A stretch of 64,000 nt of DNA from Candidatus Acididesulfobacter guangdongensis (GCA_004195045.1 SGBC01000002.1:1-64000); one strand, 5' to 3'; positions 20,039 to 29,692 are shown, numbered from the stretch's first letter. Notes: generated from the sequence alone by a model not told the origin. Numbers and translations are program-made.

Positions 20039-20314
20039 TTTTATATCCTCCTATAAAATTAAATAGTTAATAAATAATTTTTATTAAGAATATTATCACA
20101 GCATAATACATAATGCGTAATAATATATTTAAAAAGTTATTTATTAATTTTTTGTTATATATATTGGTTTCAGAAATTCTTTCTTTATTTATGATTTATG
20201 TGCTATTGGTCCCATTTTTGCCTGTCCGCTTCCCGACATAGCTATAAAAAAACTAATTAATATATAATTTGATTTATATATTAATTATGAAGGAAAATAA
20301 AAAAAATAATATAA

Positions 20315-22168
20315 TCATATACGCTTATCTTTTTCTATTACTTTAATTCCTAATTCGCGCAATTGTTCATATTTTACTTCGGATGGAGCGTCAGATAACG
20401 GACACTGAGCTTTCTGAGTTTTTGGAAATGCTATGACGTCCCTTATAGAATCTTCGTTTCTTAGAAGCATAAGAACTCTGTCTATCCCAAAAGCTATTCC
20501 GCCGTGAGGAGGAGCGCCGAAGCCGAGAGCGTCTAAGAGAAAACCAAATTTTAATCTTGCATCTTCCGGTTTAATTGAAAGAATTTCAAATATTTTCGCC
20601 TGCAGTTCCGGTTTGTGTATTCTTATGCTTCCGCCGCCTATTTCCTCTCCGTTTAAAACAAGATCATAACTTTGAGATTTTGCAATAAGCGGATTTGCAT
20701 CGAGAAGCTCTATATCTTCAGCGTTTGGAGCCGTAAAAGGATGATGAATCGCAACTATTTTCTTTTCCTCTTCAGAATATTCAAAAAGCGGAAAATTGAT
20801 AACCCATAAAAAATTAAATTTGTTATCTGAAATAAGATTATATTTTTTTGCTAAATATAGTCTAAGTCTGCCGAGAACCATATCGGCAATTTTTTTTGCA
20901 TCCGCCTGATAAAATATAATATCTCCGTTTTCCGCTTTAAGTCTGTCAATCAGAATATTTCCTTCTTCTTCCGTGATAAATTTAGCTATTCCGCCTTCTA
21001 ATCTGCATTTCTGAATATAAATACTTTCAGCGTTATGAGCGGAACATTTGTCTGATTTTGATTTTTCTTCAGCCGCCGCGACTTTTGTCCAGGCAAGACC
21101 TTTACCGCCAAAATCTTTAACTACCGTTAAAAGTTCGTCTATATCTTTCCTGGAAAGCAAATCTGCCCCGTTTTTAAAACATATAGCCTTTATAACACCT
21201 TTTTTTGACAGACAGTCTTTAAAAACATTCAGAGAAGAATTTTTAAAAATGTCAGAAATCGTGTTGAGCTGCATTGCAAATCTTGTATCCGGTTTATCGC
21301 TGCCGTAAATTTCCATTGCATCGTCATAGTCCATAATTTTTATAGGCAGATTTATTTTAATATTTAAAAGTTTGTCGAAAATAAATGCAAACATTTCTTC
21401 GGCAAGAGACATAATATCCCTTTGTTCAATGAAGGACATCTCCATATCTAACTGAGTAAATTCCGGCTGCCTGTCTGCCCTTAAATCTTCATCCCTGAAG
21501 CATCTTACTATTTGATAATATTTTTCGAAACCGCTTACCATTAAAATTTGTTTAAATAGTTGAGGAGACTGAGGAAGAGCATAGAAATTTCCGTTGTTAA
21601 GCCGTGAAGGTACAAGAAAATCTCTTGATCCTTCCGGTGTACTTTTAGTCAGAAAAGGCGTTTCTATATCAAAAAAACCGTTTTTATTTAAAAATTCTCT
21701 TATTAAAAAATTAAATTTAGATCTGAATACCAAATTGTCCTTCATTTTTTTTCTTCTAAGGTCAAGGTATCTGTATTTCAGACGGAGCAGTTCATTTGTA
21801 TCGGATTCTTCTTCTATCTGAAACGGGAGAACTTCGCATTCGTTTAAGATTTCAATATCTTTAGCCTCAATTTCTATTTTGCCTGTTTCTAAATTTTCAT
21901 TTTCTGTTCCTTCGGGGCGGATTCTAACCTTGCCGGTAACTGAAATGACATATTCATTTTTAATCTTTTTTGCAGTATTAAAAGACTCATTAGATACCGT
22001 CTCGTCAAAAACTATCTGAATAATGCCCGCATAATCACGCAAGTCGATGAATATAAGTCCTCCGTGGTCTCTGTAATGCATAACCCAGCCTTTCAGATTA
22101 AATTCCGCACCTGTGCAGCTTTCGTTTATTTCTCCGGATAACGTTCTTTTTAATTTGCCGGTTTCCAC
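20315..22168 (-). CDS. aspS: Aspartyl-tRNA synthetase, probably non-discriminating
   Basis: This class II synthetase charges tRNA-Asp. The 617-residue bacterial-type enzyme has the N-terminal OB anticodon domain, motif 2 FRDEDLRADRQPEFTQLD, the GAD insertion domain, and motif 3 GIAFGIDRVLMLL. In the anticodon-binding domain the sequence is YRDHGGLIF with H35-G36, where the discriminating E. coli enzyme has leucine (L30) and the non-discriminating Pseudomonas enzyme has histidine. By that known rule it should also charge tRNA-Asn, so the cell would need GatCAB. About 25 residues longer than E. coli AspRS. Confidence 0.95.
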   Translation of the reverse strand: METGKLKRTLSGEINESCTGAEFNLKGWVMHYRDHGGLIFIDLRDYAGIIQIVFDETVSNESFNTAKKIKNEYVISVTGKVRIRPEGTENENLETGKIEIEAKDIEILNECEVLPFQIEEESDTNELLRLKYRYLDLRRKKMKDNLVFRSKFNFLIREFLNKNGFFDIETPFLTKSTPEGSRDFLVPSRLNNGNFYALPQSPQLFKQILMVSGFEKYYQIVRCFRDEDLRADRQPEFTQLDMEMSFIEQRDIMSLAEEMFAFIFDKLLNIKINLPIKIMDYDDAMEIYGSDKPDTRFAMQLNTISDIFKNSSLNVFKDCLSKKGVIKAICFKNGADLLSRKDIDELLTVVKDFGGKGLAWTKVAAAEEKSKSDKCSAHNAESIYIQKCRLEGGIAKFITEEEGNILIDRLKAENGDIIFYQADAKKIADMVLGRLRLYLAKKYNLISDNKFNFLWVINFPLFEYSEEEKKIVAIHHPFTAPNAEDIELLDANPLIAKSQSYDLVLNGEEIGGGSIRIHKPELQAKIFEILSIKPEDARLKFGFLLDALGFGAPPHGGIAFGIDRVLMLLRNEDSIRDVIAFPKTQKAQCPLSDAPSEVKYEQLRELGIKVIEKDKRI

Positions 22169-22396
22169 AAATGACCCCTTAAATAAAATAATGTTTTAGT
22201 TTTATTTGACTGTATATCTTATCAATAAATTAGCAAATATTAAAGTTAAAATTTAAATGTTATAAAAAAAGTGTTAAATAAATTAAATAAATAAAATAAA
22301 ACATAATTATTAAATTAGCATTATCAATATCAAAGAAGGGATTTTAAATTCAATTTTTAAGTTTATAACTAATACTATTGTGATGTCAATAAAAAT

Positions 22397-23236
22397 TTAT
22401 TGTTCTAAAAATTCATCTATAAAATTGTTTAGTTTACGACTGCCAAAAATAATTTCTATATGACTTTTTCTTTCTATTAAGTTTAATTTTGCGAATGATA
22501 ATTTATTTTTTAAGGCCAGTATGCAATCTTGATTTATAATTTTGTCCCGTTCAGAGTATAAAATATTGAAATAAATATTTTTTTTATTTAATTCTGCAAA
22601 ATCGATATCTTTATCTGATTTATTAAAAGATTTAACCGCGGCAAAATCATTTATGACAATTTTATAATGTGTTCTGTTTATGTCGTCTATAGCGTTTTTA
22701 AATTTAACCATATCATGATATGTTTCATTGGAATAAGCGTCTTTCAGAAACAGCTTAATTGTCCTATCGTAATTATTATGCAAACTTAAAATAAAGCTGT
22801 CTTTTACAGGAACCTTATCGCATCCTGCTATGAGCATAATTTTGTTAATATTTTCTGCAAAAAGAGAGGCATACCGCAAAGATATTTGAACCCCCATAGA
22901 ATGACCGACCATTATAATATTATTGTTAGAGATCAGGTGCAATTTTTCAAGCAGTTCATGCAAAACCGACGAATAAAAATTAATAGTAACTTTTTTATTA
23001 ATTGTACATATTGCATTTGTATTTTTTGCATAAGTTGATTTATAATGAAATGGAAGGTCAAAAGTTATAATATTAAAAAAATTGCCCCATTTCTTTTTGA
23101 TATAATTAAAAATATAGAGCATAGATAAATGATTGCCGCCGGCGCCATGGACTAAAACTATAGTTTTTGCGTGTTCATTTTTTTTATGCAATATATAGAA
23201 TATTTCTAATTCTTCCTGTATTGTGATAAAAGACAT
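22397..23236 (-). CDS. Alpha/beta hydrolase
   Basis: This 279-residue serine hydrolase has the oxyanion motif HGAGGN (30-35), the nucleophile elbow GHSMG with S113, a probable acid D231 in YSERDKI and the histidine H259 in RKSHIE, so the catalytic triad is complete. It lacks a signal peptide and is probably cytosolic. Substrate cannot be inferred. It is transcribed away from uppS, with about 145 bp between their starts, and away from any metabolic gene that would give a clue. Confidence 0.85.
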   Translation of the reverse strand: MSFITIQEELEIFYILHKKNEHAKTIVLVHGAGGNHLSMLYIFNYIKKKWGNFFNIITFDLPFHYKSTYAKNTNAICTINKKVTINFYSSVLHELLEKLHLISNNNIIMVGHSMGVQISLRYASLFAENINKIMLIAGCDKVPVKDSFILSLHNNYDRTIKLFLKDAYSNETYHDMVKFKNAIDDINRTHYKIVINDFAAVKSFNKSDKDIDFAELNKKNIYFNILYSERDKIINQDCILALKNKLSFAKLNLIERKSHIEIIFGSRKLNNFIDEFLEQ

Positions 23237-23380
23237 ATTAAATTTGATTATTTCTTTTTGATTATTTCTTGTTATGATATATTATATATAAATTACATTC
23301 GTGCAGCTTAAGATTATAGTCTATCATTAATATTTTAATTTCTTTATACATAATACATCAAATATGGACTGTTTGCTAAT

Positions 23381-24217
23381 ATGTTTTTTTTGAAAAAATT
23401 AATTTATTACTATTATGAAAAAAAATTACAGAAGGAAGTATTAAACAAAAAAGTACCTTCTCATGTCGGTATTATACTTGACGGCAACAGAAGATATGCG
23501 GAAAGGAAAGGTTTTACGAATGTGTCGCAGGGACACCGTCAAGGCGCCGACAAGATTGACGAGGTAATATTATGGTGTTTGGAACTTAATATTAAAATTG
23601 TTACTATATGGGGATTTTCAACGGACAATTTTAAGAGGACGGAAGGGGAAGTAGATTCATTATTTAATATAATAAAATCTAAATTAGAATTATATATAGA
23701 TTCCGATTTTATAAATAAAAATAAAATAAAAGTTAATATTATAGGCAAAAAAAATTTACTTCCCGATGACTTGAAAGACGTTATTAGACGGCTGGAAGAA
23801 AAAACAGTTTCGTATTCTAATTTGTATCTATATATAGCATTAGGTTACGGCGGCAGGCAGGAAATTTGCGATGCATTCGGCAAATTTATAGCGGATAATT
23901 TTTGCGATATATCATTTGCGGTGAAAGAAGATGAAAACAATAAAAATACATCCTCTGCTCAAACATTGTCTTGCAGCAGTTTGTCAAACCTGATAACAAT
24001 CGAAAATATTTCTAAGTATATTTACGCTACAGGCGTTCCGGACCCTGAACTTATTATAAGAACAAGCGGAGAAGTCAGACTTTCAGGTTTTTTATTATGG
24101 CAGAGCGCCTACAGCGAATATTATTTTTGCGATGCTTACTGGCCTGAATTCAGAAAGATTGATTTTCTGAGAGCTATAAGAAGTTATCAGTTTCGCCAGA
24201 TAAGACAGGGCAGGTAA
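23381..24217 (+). CDS. uppS: Isoprenyl (undecaprenyl) diphosphate synthase
   Basis: This cis-prenyltransferase builds the polyprenyl carrier lipid for peptidoglycan and other glycans. The 278-residue protein has the catalytic D34 in ILDGNRRYAERKG, the WGFSTDN motif, and the C-terminal RTSGEVRLSGFLLWQSAYSE motif that binds Mg and isopentenyl diphosphate. The start DGNRRYA, rather than the common DGNGRWA, and the YQFRQIRQGR end resemble archaeal and actinobacterial members. An Asn/Ser-rich insertion of about 20 residues (near 190-210) is unusual. Chain length is not readable. No ribosome site is obvious at the ATG. Confidence 0.92.
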   Translation: MFFLKKLIYYYYEKKLQKEVLNKKVPSHVGIILDGNRRYAERKGFTNVSQGHRQGADKIDEVILWCLELNIKIVTIWGFSTDNFKRTEGEVDSLFNIIKSKLELYIDSDFINKNKIKVNIIGKKNLLPDDLKDVIRRLEEKTVSYSNLYLYIALGYGGRQEICDAFGKFIADNFCDISFAVKEDENNKNTSSAQTLSCSSLSNLITIENISKYIYATGVPDPELIIRTSGEVRLSGFLLWQSAYSEYYFCDAYWPEFRKIDFLRAIRSYQFRQIRQGR

Positions 24218-24257
24218 CTTACTTCAGGATGTATGTGCAGATAGCGCATTTTCAAGG

Positions 24258-24286
24258 TTGACACGCGGCTAATAGTTTGATAAATT
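24258..24286 (+). promoter_or_regulatory. Sigma70 promoter upstream of the MFS gene
   Basis: TTGACA (24258-24263) and TAAATT (24281-24286) are exactly 17 bp apart and precede the MFS gene by about 100 bp. Confidence 0.6.
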
Positions 24287-24324
24287 AAAAAAAGGTAAAT
24301 AAATATATTTGATATAAAATATCG

Positions 24325-24348
24325 TTTGCTATTGCTATTGCTATTGCT
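24325..24348. repeat. Hexamer tandem repeat TTGCTA
   Basis: Three copies of TTGCTA plus TTGCTT lie in the predicted leader of the MFS gene, 39 bp before its ATG. Slippage here would change leader length. Confidence 0.8.
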
Positions 24349-24386
24349 TACATTTTTTTATCACATTGTTATTGAAATTATACAAT

Positions 24387-25562
24387 ATGTCGTTTACTTC
24401 CGCGCAAAAAAAAACTATAGGCGCAATGAGTTCTGTCGTTGGGCTAAGAATGCTGGCAGTTTTCTTAATATTGCCGGTTTTTACCTTGTATGCCCGCCAA
24501 TTTACAAACAGCTATCTGCTTATAGGTCTTGCCTTTGGAATATACGGTTTATCAAGGGCAATATTTCAAATACCTTTTGGATTTTTATCCGATAAATACG
24601 GCAGAAAGAATATTCTTTTTATAGGTATGCTGCTGTTTGGTATTTTTACTATTTTTATAGGATTTTCCTCTAATATTTTAGAACTGATACTGCTAAGATT
24701 TTTGCAGGGGGTTGCAGCCGAAAGTTCAGTAGCTTTCGCCCTCGTTTCCGATACTGTTTCAGAAAATCAAAGGGCTACCGCTCTTGCATATCTTGGAATT
24801 CCAATAGGTTTAAGTTTTGTGATAGGAATAGTTCTCGGACCGCTTCTTTCGCTATATTTCGGATATTCTTTTTTATTTTATTTTTCAGGAGCGCTCGGAA
24901 TACTGTCGGCAATTTTCATCTATCTATTTGTTGAAGAGCCTAAAAATAAAAAAGTTCTTAAAGAAATAGAAATGTCTTTCGGCAGGTTTATAAGTATATT
25001 TAAAAATAAAATAGTTGCCAATCTTTCTATGCAGGGTTTTATACTATCTTTTTTTATGACCGTTTTCTTTTTTGCGCTTCCTATGATTGTCAAATCGCGG
25101 CTTGGAATGGCAGATTATTATAAAGTGTTAATTCCTATGGTCGTTTTTTCTTTATTTGCAATGATGAAAGCTTCAAAAAAAGCCGATATGGGATACGAAA
25201 GCCATTTGTTGAAATTAAGCTATCTGCTTATGGGAATTTCGGCATTGTTTGTATTCTCAAACAGCGGAACGTATTCGCTGCCTGTAATAATAATAGGAGG
25301 AATTTTATTTTTTACCGGATTTTCAATTACCGAACCTATAATGCCGTCCTTGGTTTCTTCGTCTTCCGACCCTTCTTTTGTAGGAACGTCAATGGGTATA
25401 TACAATACCTTTCAATTTTCCGGAAGTTTTGCAGGAGGAGTTCTCGCAGGATTTTTATTTAAAAATTATTTTGGAATTATCCCTGTTATTTTAGTTTTGT
25501 CATCTATTATTTTATATTTTACGGTAAGCAGGATGTCCCCTGAAAAATCAAAAAATAATTAG
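24387..25562 (+). CDS. MFS transporter, YajR-like
   Basis: This 391-residue transporter has 12 predicted helices. The N-terminal GLRMLAVFLILPVFTLYA, the LIGLAFGIYGLSRAIFQIPFG helix and the motif A loop GFLSDKYGRKN closely follow the YajR group of the major facilitator superfamily. The cytosolic ferredoxin-like YAM domain found at the C-terminus of E. coli YajR is absent. I use the ATG at 24387; an in-frame TTG lies 21 bases earlier. There is no clear ribosome site. Substrate is unknown. It ends 10 bp from the convergent APC permease. Confidence 0.85.
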   Translation: MSFTSAQKKTIGAMSSVVGLRMLAVFLILPVFTLYARQFTNSYLLIGLAFGIYGLSRAIFQIPFGFLSDKYGRKNILFIGMLLFGIFTIFIGFSSNILELILLRFLQGVAAESSVAFALVSDTVSENQRATALAYLGIPIGLSFVIGIVLGPLLSLYFGYSFLFYFSGALGILSAIFIYLFVEEPKNKKVLKEIEMSFGRFISIFKNKIVANLSMQGFILSFFMTVFFFALPMIVKSRLGMADYYKVLIPMVVFSLFAMMKASKKADMGYESHLLKLSYLLMGISALFVFSNSGTYSLPVIIIGGILFFTGFSITEPIMPSLVSSSSDPSFVGTSMGIYNTFQFSGSFAGGVLAGFLFKNYFGIIPVILVLSSIILYFTVSRMSPEKSKNN

Positions 25563-25572
25563 AATAATTATG

Positions 25573-27147
25573 TTATTCATCGAACTCTTCGCTTATAAAC
25601 TGCTCCTCCAAAATCATCTTGATTTCATCTGTTTTAATGAATGTTCTTATCGATATGCCGTAGTAAATCAGAGCTGCTACTGCAACAGTTATAATATCAT
25701 ACGGAAATATCAGCAAATTTATTCCGCCAAAATCACTGCTGCCTAAATACGATAAGATTATTACCGTAATTATGTAAAACAAAAACCAGAGTCCCGGTAA
25801 AAAATTTTTTTTGAAATTTTTCTTCTTGCGGTCTTTTATTATAAATATTATACATCCTGCCGCTATGCCGATAGAAAGTTTCCATAAAACCCCGAAACCG
25901 GACCAGTAAATTATTAATGTGCCGACAATAAAAGCGATTGGGGATATGATTGATGCAAAAGGAAGATAAAAAGGTCTTTTAAGCTTTGGCGTTAATTTCC
26001 GAAAAGACATCAGACTTACAGGACCGAGTATATATGTAAACACAATACTTGAAGTTATAAGTCCAACCAAGGCTTGCCAGCTTGGGAAAGGCATTATATA
26101 TATTATGGAAAGACAAAATACAAAAATAAGCGAGATATATGCAATACCGTATTTATTAAATTGTGAAAGTTTACGCGGCAAAAAATCCATTTTTGACATA
26201 GCATAGCTAACCCGCGAAGTTGTTCCCATATATGTTAACCCGGTTCCGAACGGAGAAATAATAGCGCCGATAATAATAAGCACTGTCAAAAAAAATAGGT
26301 TATAGTTATTAGATAGATTTATAAAAGGCGATGAATAATTTAAGGCGTGCCAGTTATTCGATTTTACGAGAGGAACTGCAAAAATAAAACTTACTGATAA
26401 CGCTCCGTAAATAATGATTCCGATAATCACCGATATTATAGTAGCCAGCGGAACATCTCTGCCCGGATTTTTAGATTCGCCCGCAAGCTCTATTGATTGC
26501 CTGAATCCTAAAAAAGAAAACATAATGCCGCCTAAAGAAATGCTTTTCATCATTCCGCTAAATCCATAAGGCATAAAACTGTAACGATTTATATAAGAAA
26601 TATTATTATTTTTAAAAGCGGCATAAATTAAAGCCGATGCTGCAATTACGGGAATAGCTAATTTAAACCATGTTAGAAATGTATTAGTTTTTGCAAGAAT
26701 TTTTACCCCGAATATATTAATAACAAAAAATAGCATAAGCAGAAAAAATGTTACAAATAAGCCTGAAGGCGTGAGGGAAGAATTCATATAAAGCCCATGA
26801 ATATAATAATTTAAATATTGGACAGAAGCCTCCGCTTCTATTGAACTGACGGCGGCTCCAGAGATTACCAATATCCAGCTTGAAATAAAACCGAGAAGCG
26901 CTCCGTGGGTATATTTTGGATATCTGGCGATGCCGCCGGACAGCGGAAGCATGCTGCCCAATTCGCTGTAAACAAGTGCTATAAGCATTACTGCAAAGCC
27001 GCCCGCTATCCAGGAAATAATCGAGGACGGACCGGCATATTTAGCACTGAAATATATGCCGAGGAGCCAGCCCGAACCGATTATAGCGCCGGTAGAAGCA
27101 AATGTCAGCTGTAAAAGATTTAATGATTTTTTTAATGTTTTTTTCAA
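25573..27147 (-). CDS. APC-family amino acid permease
   Basis: This 524-residue membrane protein has about 12-14 hydrophobic segments. The helix 1 motif TGAIIGSGWLLG, the helix 6 segment GGIMFSFLGFRQSIELAGESKNP, and GRDVPLATIISVIIGIIIYG are diagnostic of amino acid-polyamine-organocation transporters. It probably imports an amino acid by proton symport; the substrate is unknown. The only in-frame start is a TTG directly after a stop codon, and it lies in the first unit of a 14-bp tandem repeat. No ribosome site is evident, so expression may be weak or repeat-dependent. Confidence 0.88.
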   Translation of the reverse strand: MKKTLKKSLNLLQLTFASTGAIIGSGWLLGIYFSAKYAGPSSIISWIAGGFAVMLIALVYSELGSMLPLSGGIARYPKYTHGALLGFISSWILVISGAAVSSIEAEASVQYLNYYIHGLYMNSSLTPSGLFVTFFLLMLFFVINIFGVKILAKTNTFLTWFKLAIPVIAASALIYAAFKNNNISYINRYSFMPYGFSGMMKSISLGGIMFSFLGFRQSIELAGESKNPGRDVPLATIISVIIGIIIYGALSVSFIFAVPLVKSNNWHALNYSSPFINLSNNYNLFFLTVLIIIGAIISPFGTGLTYMGTTSRVSYAMSKMDFLPRKLSQFNKYGIAYISLIFVFCLSIIYIMPFPSWQALVGLITSSIVFTYILGPVSLMSFRKLTPKLKRPFYLPFASIISPIAFIVGTLIIYWSGFGVLWKLSIGIAAGCIIFIIKDRKKKNFKKNFLPGLWFLFYIITVIILSYLGSSDFGGINLLIFPYDIITVAVAALIYYGISIRTFIKTDEIKMILEEQFISEEFDE

Positions 27148-27184
27148 TTATTTGCTTTCAATTATTTGCTTTCAATTATTTGAT
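27143..27184. repeat. Three 14-bp tandem repeats over the APC permease start
   Basis: TTCAATTATTTGCT occurs twice exactly and once ending GAT (27143-27184). On the minus strand each unit contains a TTG, and the outermost unit provides the permease start codon. Fourteen is not a multiple of three, so copy-number changes would shift which upstream TTG is in frame. Confidence 0.85.
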
Positions 27185-27459
27185 TTAAAACTTTTATTAT
27201 GATTAAATATTATCAAAGGCAATATTGTAAAATTATATTTTAATTAGATTATGACTATATATTTCCCATAATTATTTCTAACTAATGCAGTAAATTATAT
27301 TTGATAACACTATAAAATAGTACACAAATATTTTTTTAATTTCAATAAAATTCAATATTAAAGACAAAAAATCCGGCATTATTTTATTTAACCTGTTGTA
27401 TTCTATTAATAAAATATTTAAGAAAATAATAAATAATGAATTTTAAGGAGGTATAAATT
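27185..27459. other. Divergent intergenic region between the APC permease and trxB
   Basis: Together with the tandem repeat this makes a 312-bp gap. It is AT-rich, contains no readable palindrome, and ends with the strong AAGGAGG ribosome site of trxB. Promoters for both genes should lie here but none stands out. Confidence 0.4.
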
Positions 27460-28371
27460 ATGTATGATTTAATAATTATCGGAGGCGGACCTGCCGGCTT
27501 GTCGGCAGCTATTTATGCCTTAAGAGCCCGTATGAATATAATATTAATAGAAAAAATGGCAGTCGGCGGTCAAATAGCATTATCTGATAATATAGAAAAT
27601 TATCCAGGTTTTCCGTCGCTTTCAGGCTATGAACTTATGACTAAGTTCGAAGAACATGCAAAAGGATTGGGCTTGACAATAGTATATGACGAAATAAAAG
27701 AAATAACGGATAATGTTGATTACAAAACATTAAAAGGCGCCGAAAACAATTACGAGACAAGAAGCATTATAGTCGCAGTCGGAGCTTCACCAAAAAGATT
27801 GGGGATTCCGGGCGAACTTGAATATACAGGCAAGGGAGTTTCTTACTGCGCAACATGCGATGGTCCGTTTTTCAGAGACCAGGACATTGCCGTTATAGGC
27901 GGCGGAGATACGGCAGTAAAAGAAGCGCATTATCTTTCTAAACTTGTAAAATCCGTTGTCTTAATACACAGACGAAAAGAACTCAGAGCGGAAAAAATAA
28001 TTCAGGAAAGATTGAATCATGCCAATAACGTTTCGCTTAAGTTAGAGCATATACCAATTTCTATTAACGGGGATAAAGGGGTGGAGTCTATAACTATAGA
28101 AAATGTTAAGACGAAAGAAAGAAATACTATTCCGGTAAAAGGCGTTTTTATATTTGTCGGAATAAAACCGCAGACTTCTTTTTTACATAATGTTGACAAG
28201 GATGAACTTGGTTTTATTAAAGCAGACCCTTATACTTTAATGACTTCTATGCCCGGAGTTTTTTGCGCAGGAGATTCTCATTCCAAAAAACTTCTCCAAG
28301 TGGCGACTGCTGTCGGAGAAGGCGCTTTAGCGGCAACCTCTGCGGAAGAATTTGTTTGCGATATTTGTTGA
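27460..28371 (+). CDS. trxB: Thioredoxin reductase
   Basis: TrxB passes electrons from NADPH through FAD to thioredoxin. The 303-residue enzyme has the FAD motif GGGPAGLSAA, the redox-active C130-A-T-C133, the second Rossmann motif GGGDTAVKEA, the NADPH-phosphate contacts HRRKELRAE, and the C-terminal FAD motif GVFCAGDS. Because HRR...R is conserved, NADPH rather than ferredoxin dependence is expected. AAGGAGG lies upstream. It stands alone with long gaps on either side, and would serve the TlpA/thioredoxin systems of the cell. Confidence 0.95.
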   Translation: MYDLIIIGGGPAGLSAAIYALRARMNIILIEKMAVGGQIALSDNIENYPGFPSLSGYELMTKFEEHAKGLGLTIVYDEIKEITDNVDYKTLKGAENNYETRSIIVAVGASPKRLGIPGELEYTGKGVSYCATCDGPFFRDQDIAVIGGGDTAVKEAHYLSKLVKSVVLIHRRKELRAEKIIQERLNHANNVSLKLEHIPISINGDKGVESITIENVKTKERNTIPVKGVFIFVGIKPQTSFLHNVDKDELGFIKADPYTLMTSMPGVFCAGDSHSKKLLQVATAVGEGALAATSAEEFVCDIC

Positions 28372-28753
28372 TTAGAATAGCTCTTATTTTAATATTTTAT
28401 AGTCTTGATGTTTATTTTTCTTGACGTTTATCTTCTCATCGGTATAGAACAGGTATACATAGATTTATATAGATTTATTTATCCGAACAAAAAAATATAA
28501 AAATATTTTCTATTGCAGAATTAAGGTTATAGCCGCTTAATTTTTTCTAAATTTAAGCGTTATTTTTTAGTATTTTTATATATTATATTTTTATACATTT
28601 TATATATTTTGTGATAAATGTCATATTTAACATAAAAATTAAATTGTAGAATATTACTCATATACAACATATATAAACATTAAATATATATTATATATGC
28701 CAACTTTATAATGCGGATTAAAATATAAAGAAAGAGAACAAGAGGCAGTTAAA
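28372..28753. other. Intergenic region with a partial copy of the interspersed repeat
   Basis: This 382-bp gap contains the 48-bp tail of the interspersed repeat (28483-28530), without the palindromic head. The rest is AT-rich with an imperfect ATAGATTTAT duplication at about 28460-28480. No terminator was found after trxB. Confidence 0.5.
28483..28530. repeat. Interspersed repeat, partial copy 3
   Basis: This 48-bp segment matches the tail of copy 2 (32509-32556) at about 42 positions, including TATTTTCTATTGCAG and the following GAATTAA. The palindromic arms are absent, so the tail may be a separate unit or a deletion remnant. Confidence 0.65.
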
Positions 28754-29692
28754 ATGGAAGATAAAGATAAAGATAAAGATAAAAAAGAAACAGAAAATAT
28801 CAATTATGATCCTTCGCAGGATATGGTTTTGACAAGGCATGGTTTTGTCAAGGGCAAAGAAAAATCATTTCTGCAAAATCCGAAAGACAAACCGTTTATC
28901 GGAATTATCGGAATTCCTCCAAAAGCTGTTATGGAAGACCTTGTTAAAAGGAATGCAATCATCTTGTCTTTAGATATGTATAAAGTCGACCAATTAATTA
29001 CAGAACCTACCGAAAATATTCTTCCTAAAGCGTATTGCGCCCAAATTAAACGTATTATAGCCAATATTTTAGCTGCGACGGATTACTGGACTGAAGATGT
29101 CGTCGATTCCGTTCTTGTAGGAAGAAATCCTATATCAGAGATAATAATTGAAGATTCAGAAATATCTAGATGTAATGAAATGGGATTTGTTGCGGATTTT
29201 ATTGAAAATGAATTGAAAATAAAATTGACCCGCGTTAAAAATAACGACTTAGAAAGAAAAGGCGATTTTATTTGCAAAAGCGGTATTCCTCTAGATGATA
29301 AATTCGGACAAATTGCAGGTTATTTTTATAGAGATATTGAAAAGAAAAAACCGTTCAGACCCGAATATGTCAAGCCTAAATGCGCATTTTGGGGAACGCC
29401 TCCGTGGGGAGATTTTTCATTAGCAAGCTATTTTCCGGACGAAACACATATTTACGGCTGGACGAGGTGTGTTGAAAATTTAACGCCGGGCGATTTGAAA
29501 CTTGAGTTGGAATTTGACCCTGACGTGCCTACTGTTTTTTTCGCTCAAAGTTTTTGTCCAAAAGCAGGACTGGCTTCCTATCTTGCAAGCAAACATCCCA
29601 GGGGTATTTTCATAGATATGGATTTGGGGCTTACGCGAAGCACAGTGGCGAAACTTACCGCATTTTTGCAGCTTAACGGGGTTGTCGTTTAA
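28754..29692 (+). CDS. Uncharacterised six-cysteine protein paired with an HgdC-like activator
   Basis: I do not recognise this 312-residue soluble protein. It starts with a repeated Asp-Lys tail encoded by four GATAAA hexamers, has an N-terminal region with FIGIIGIPPKAVMEDL (48-63), and six cysteines: C95, C140, C174, C210 in KCAFWGTPPWGD, C239 in WTRC, and C268 in SFCPKAG. These, with the conserved-looking Trp/Pro/Gly stretch, suggest a metal or Fe-S site. The gene 87 bp downstream encodes an ASKHA ATPase of the type that activates 2-hydroxyacyl-CoA dehydratases by ATP-driven electron transfer, so this protein may be its electron acceptor. That is inference from adjacency only. Confidence 0.75.
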   Translation: MEDKDKDKDKKETENINYDPSQDMVLTRHGFVKGKEKSFLQNPKDKPFIGIIGIPPKAVMEDLVKRNAIILSLDMYKVDQLITEPTENILPKAYCAQIKRIIANILAATDYWTEDVVDSVLVGRNPISEIIIEDSEISRCNEMGFVADFIENELKIKLTRVKNNDLERKGDFICKSGIPLDDKFGQIAGYFYRDIEKKKPFRPEYVKPKCAFWGTPPWGDFSLASYFPDETHIYGWTRCVENLTPGDLKLELEFDPDVPTVFFAQSFCPKAGLASYLASKHPRGIFIDMDLGLTRSTVAKLTAFLQLNGVVV

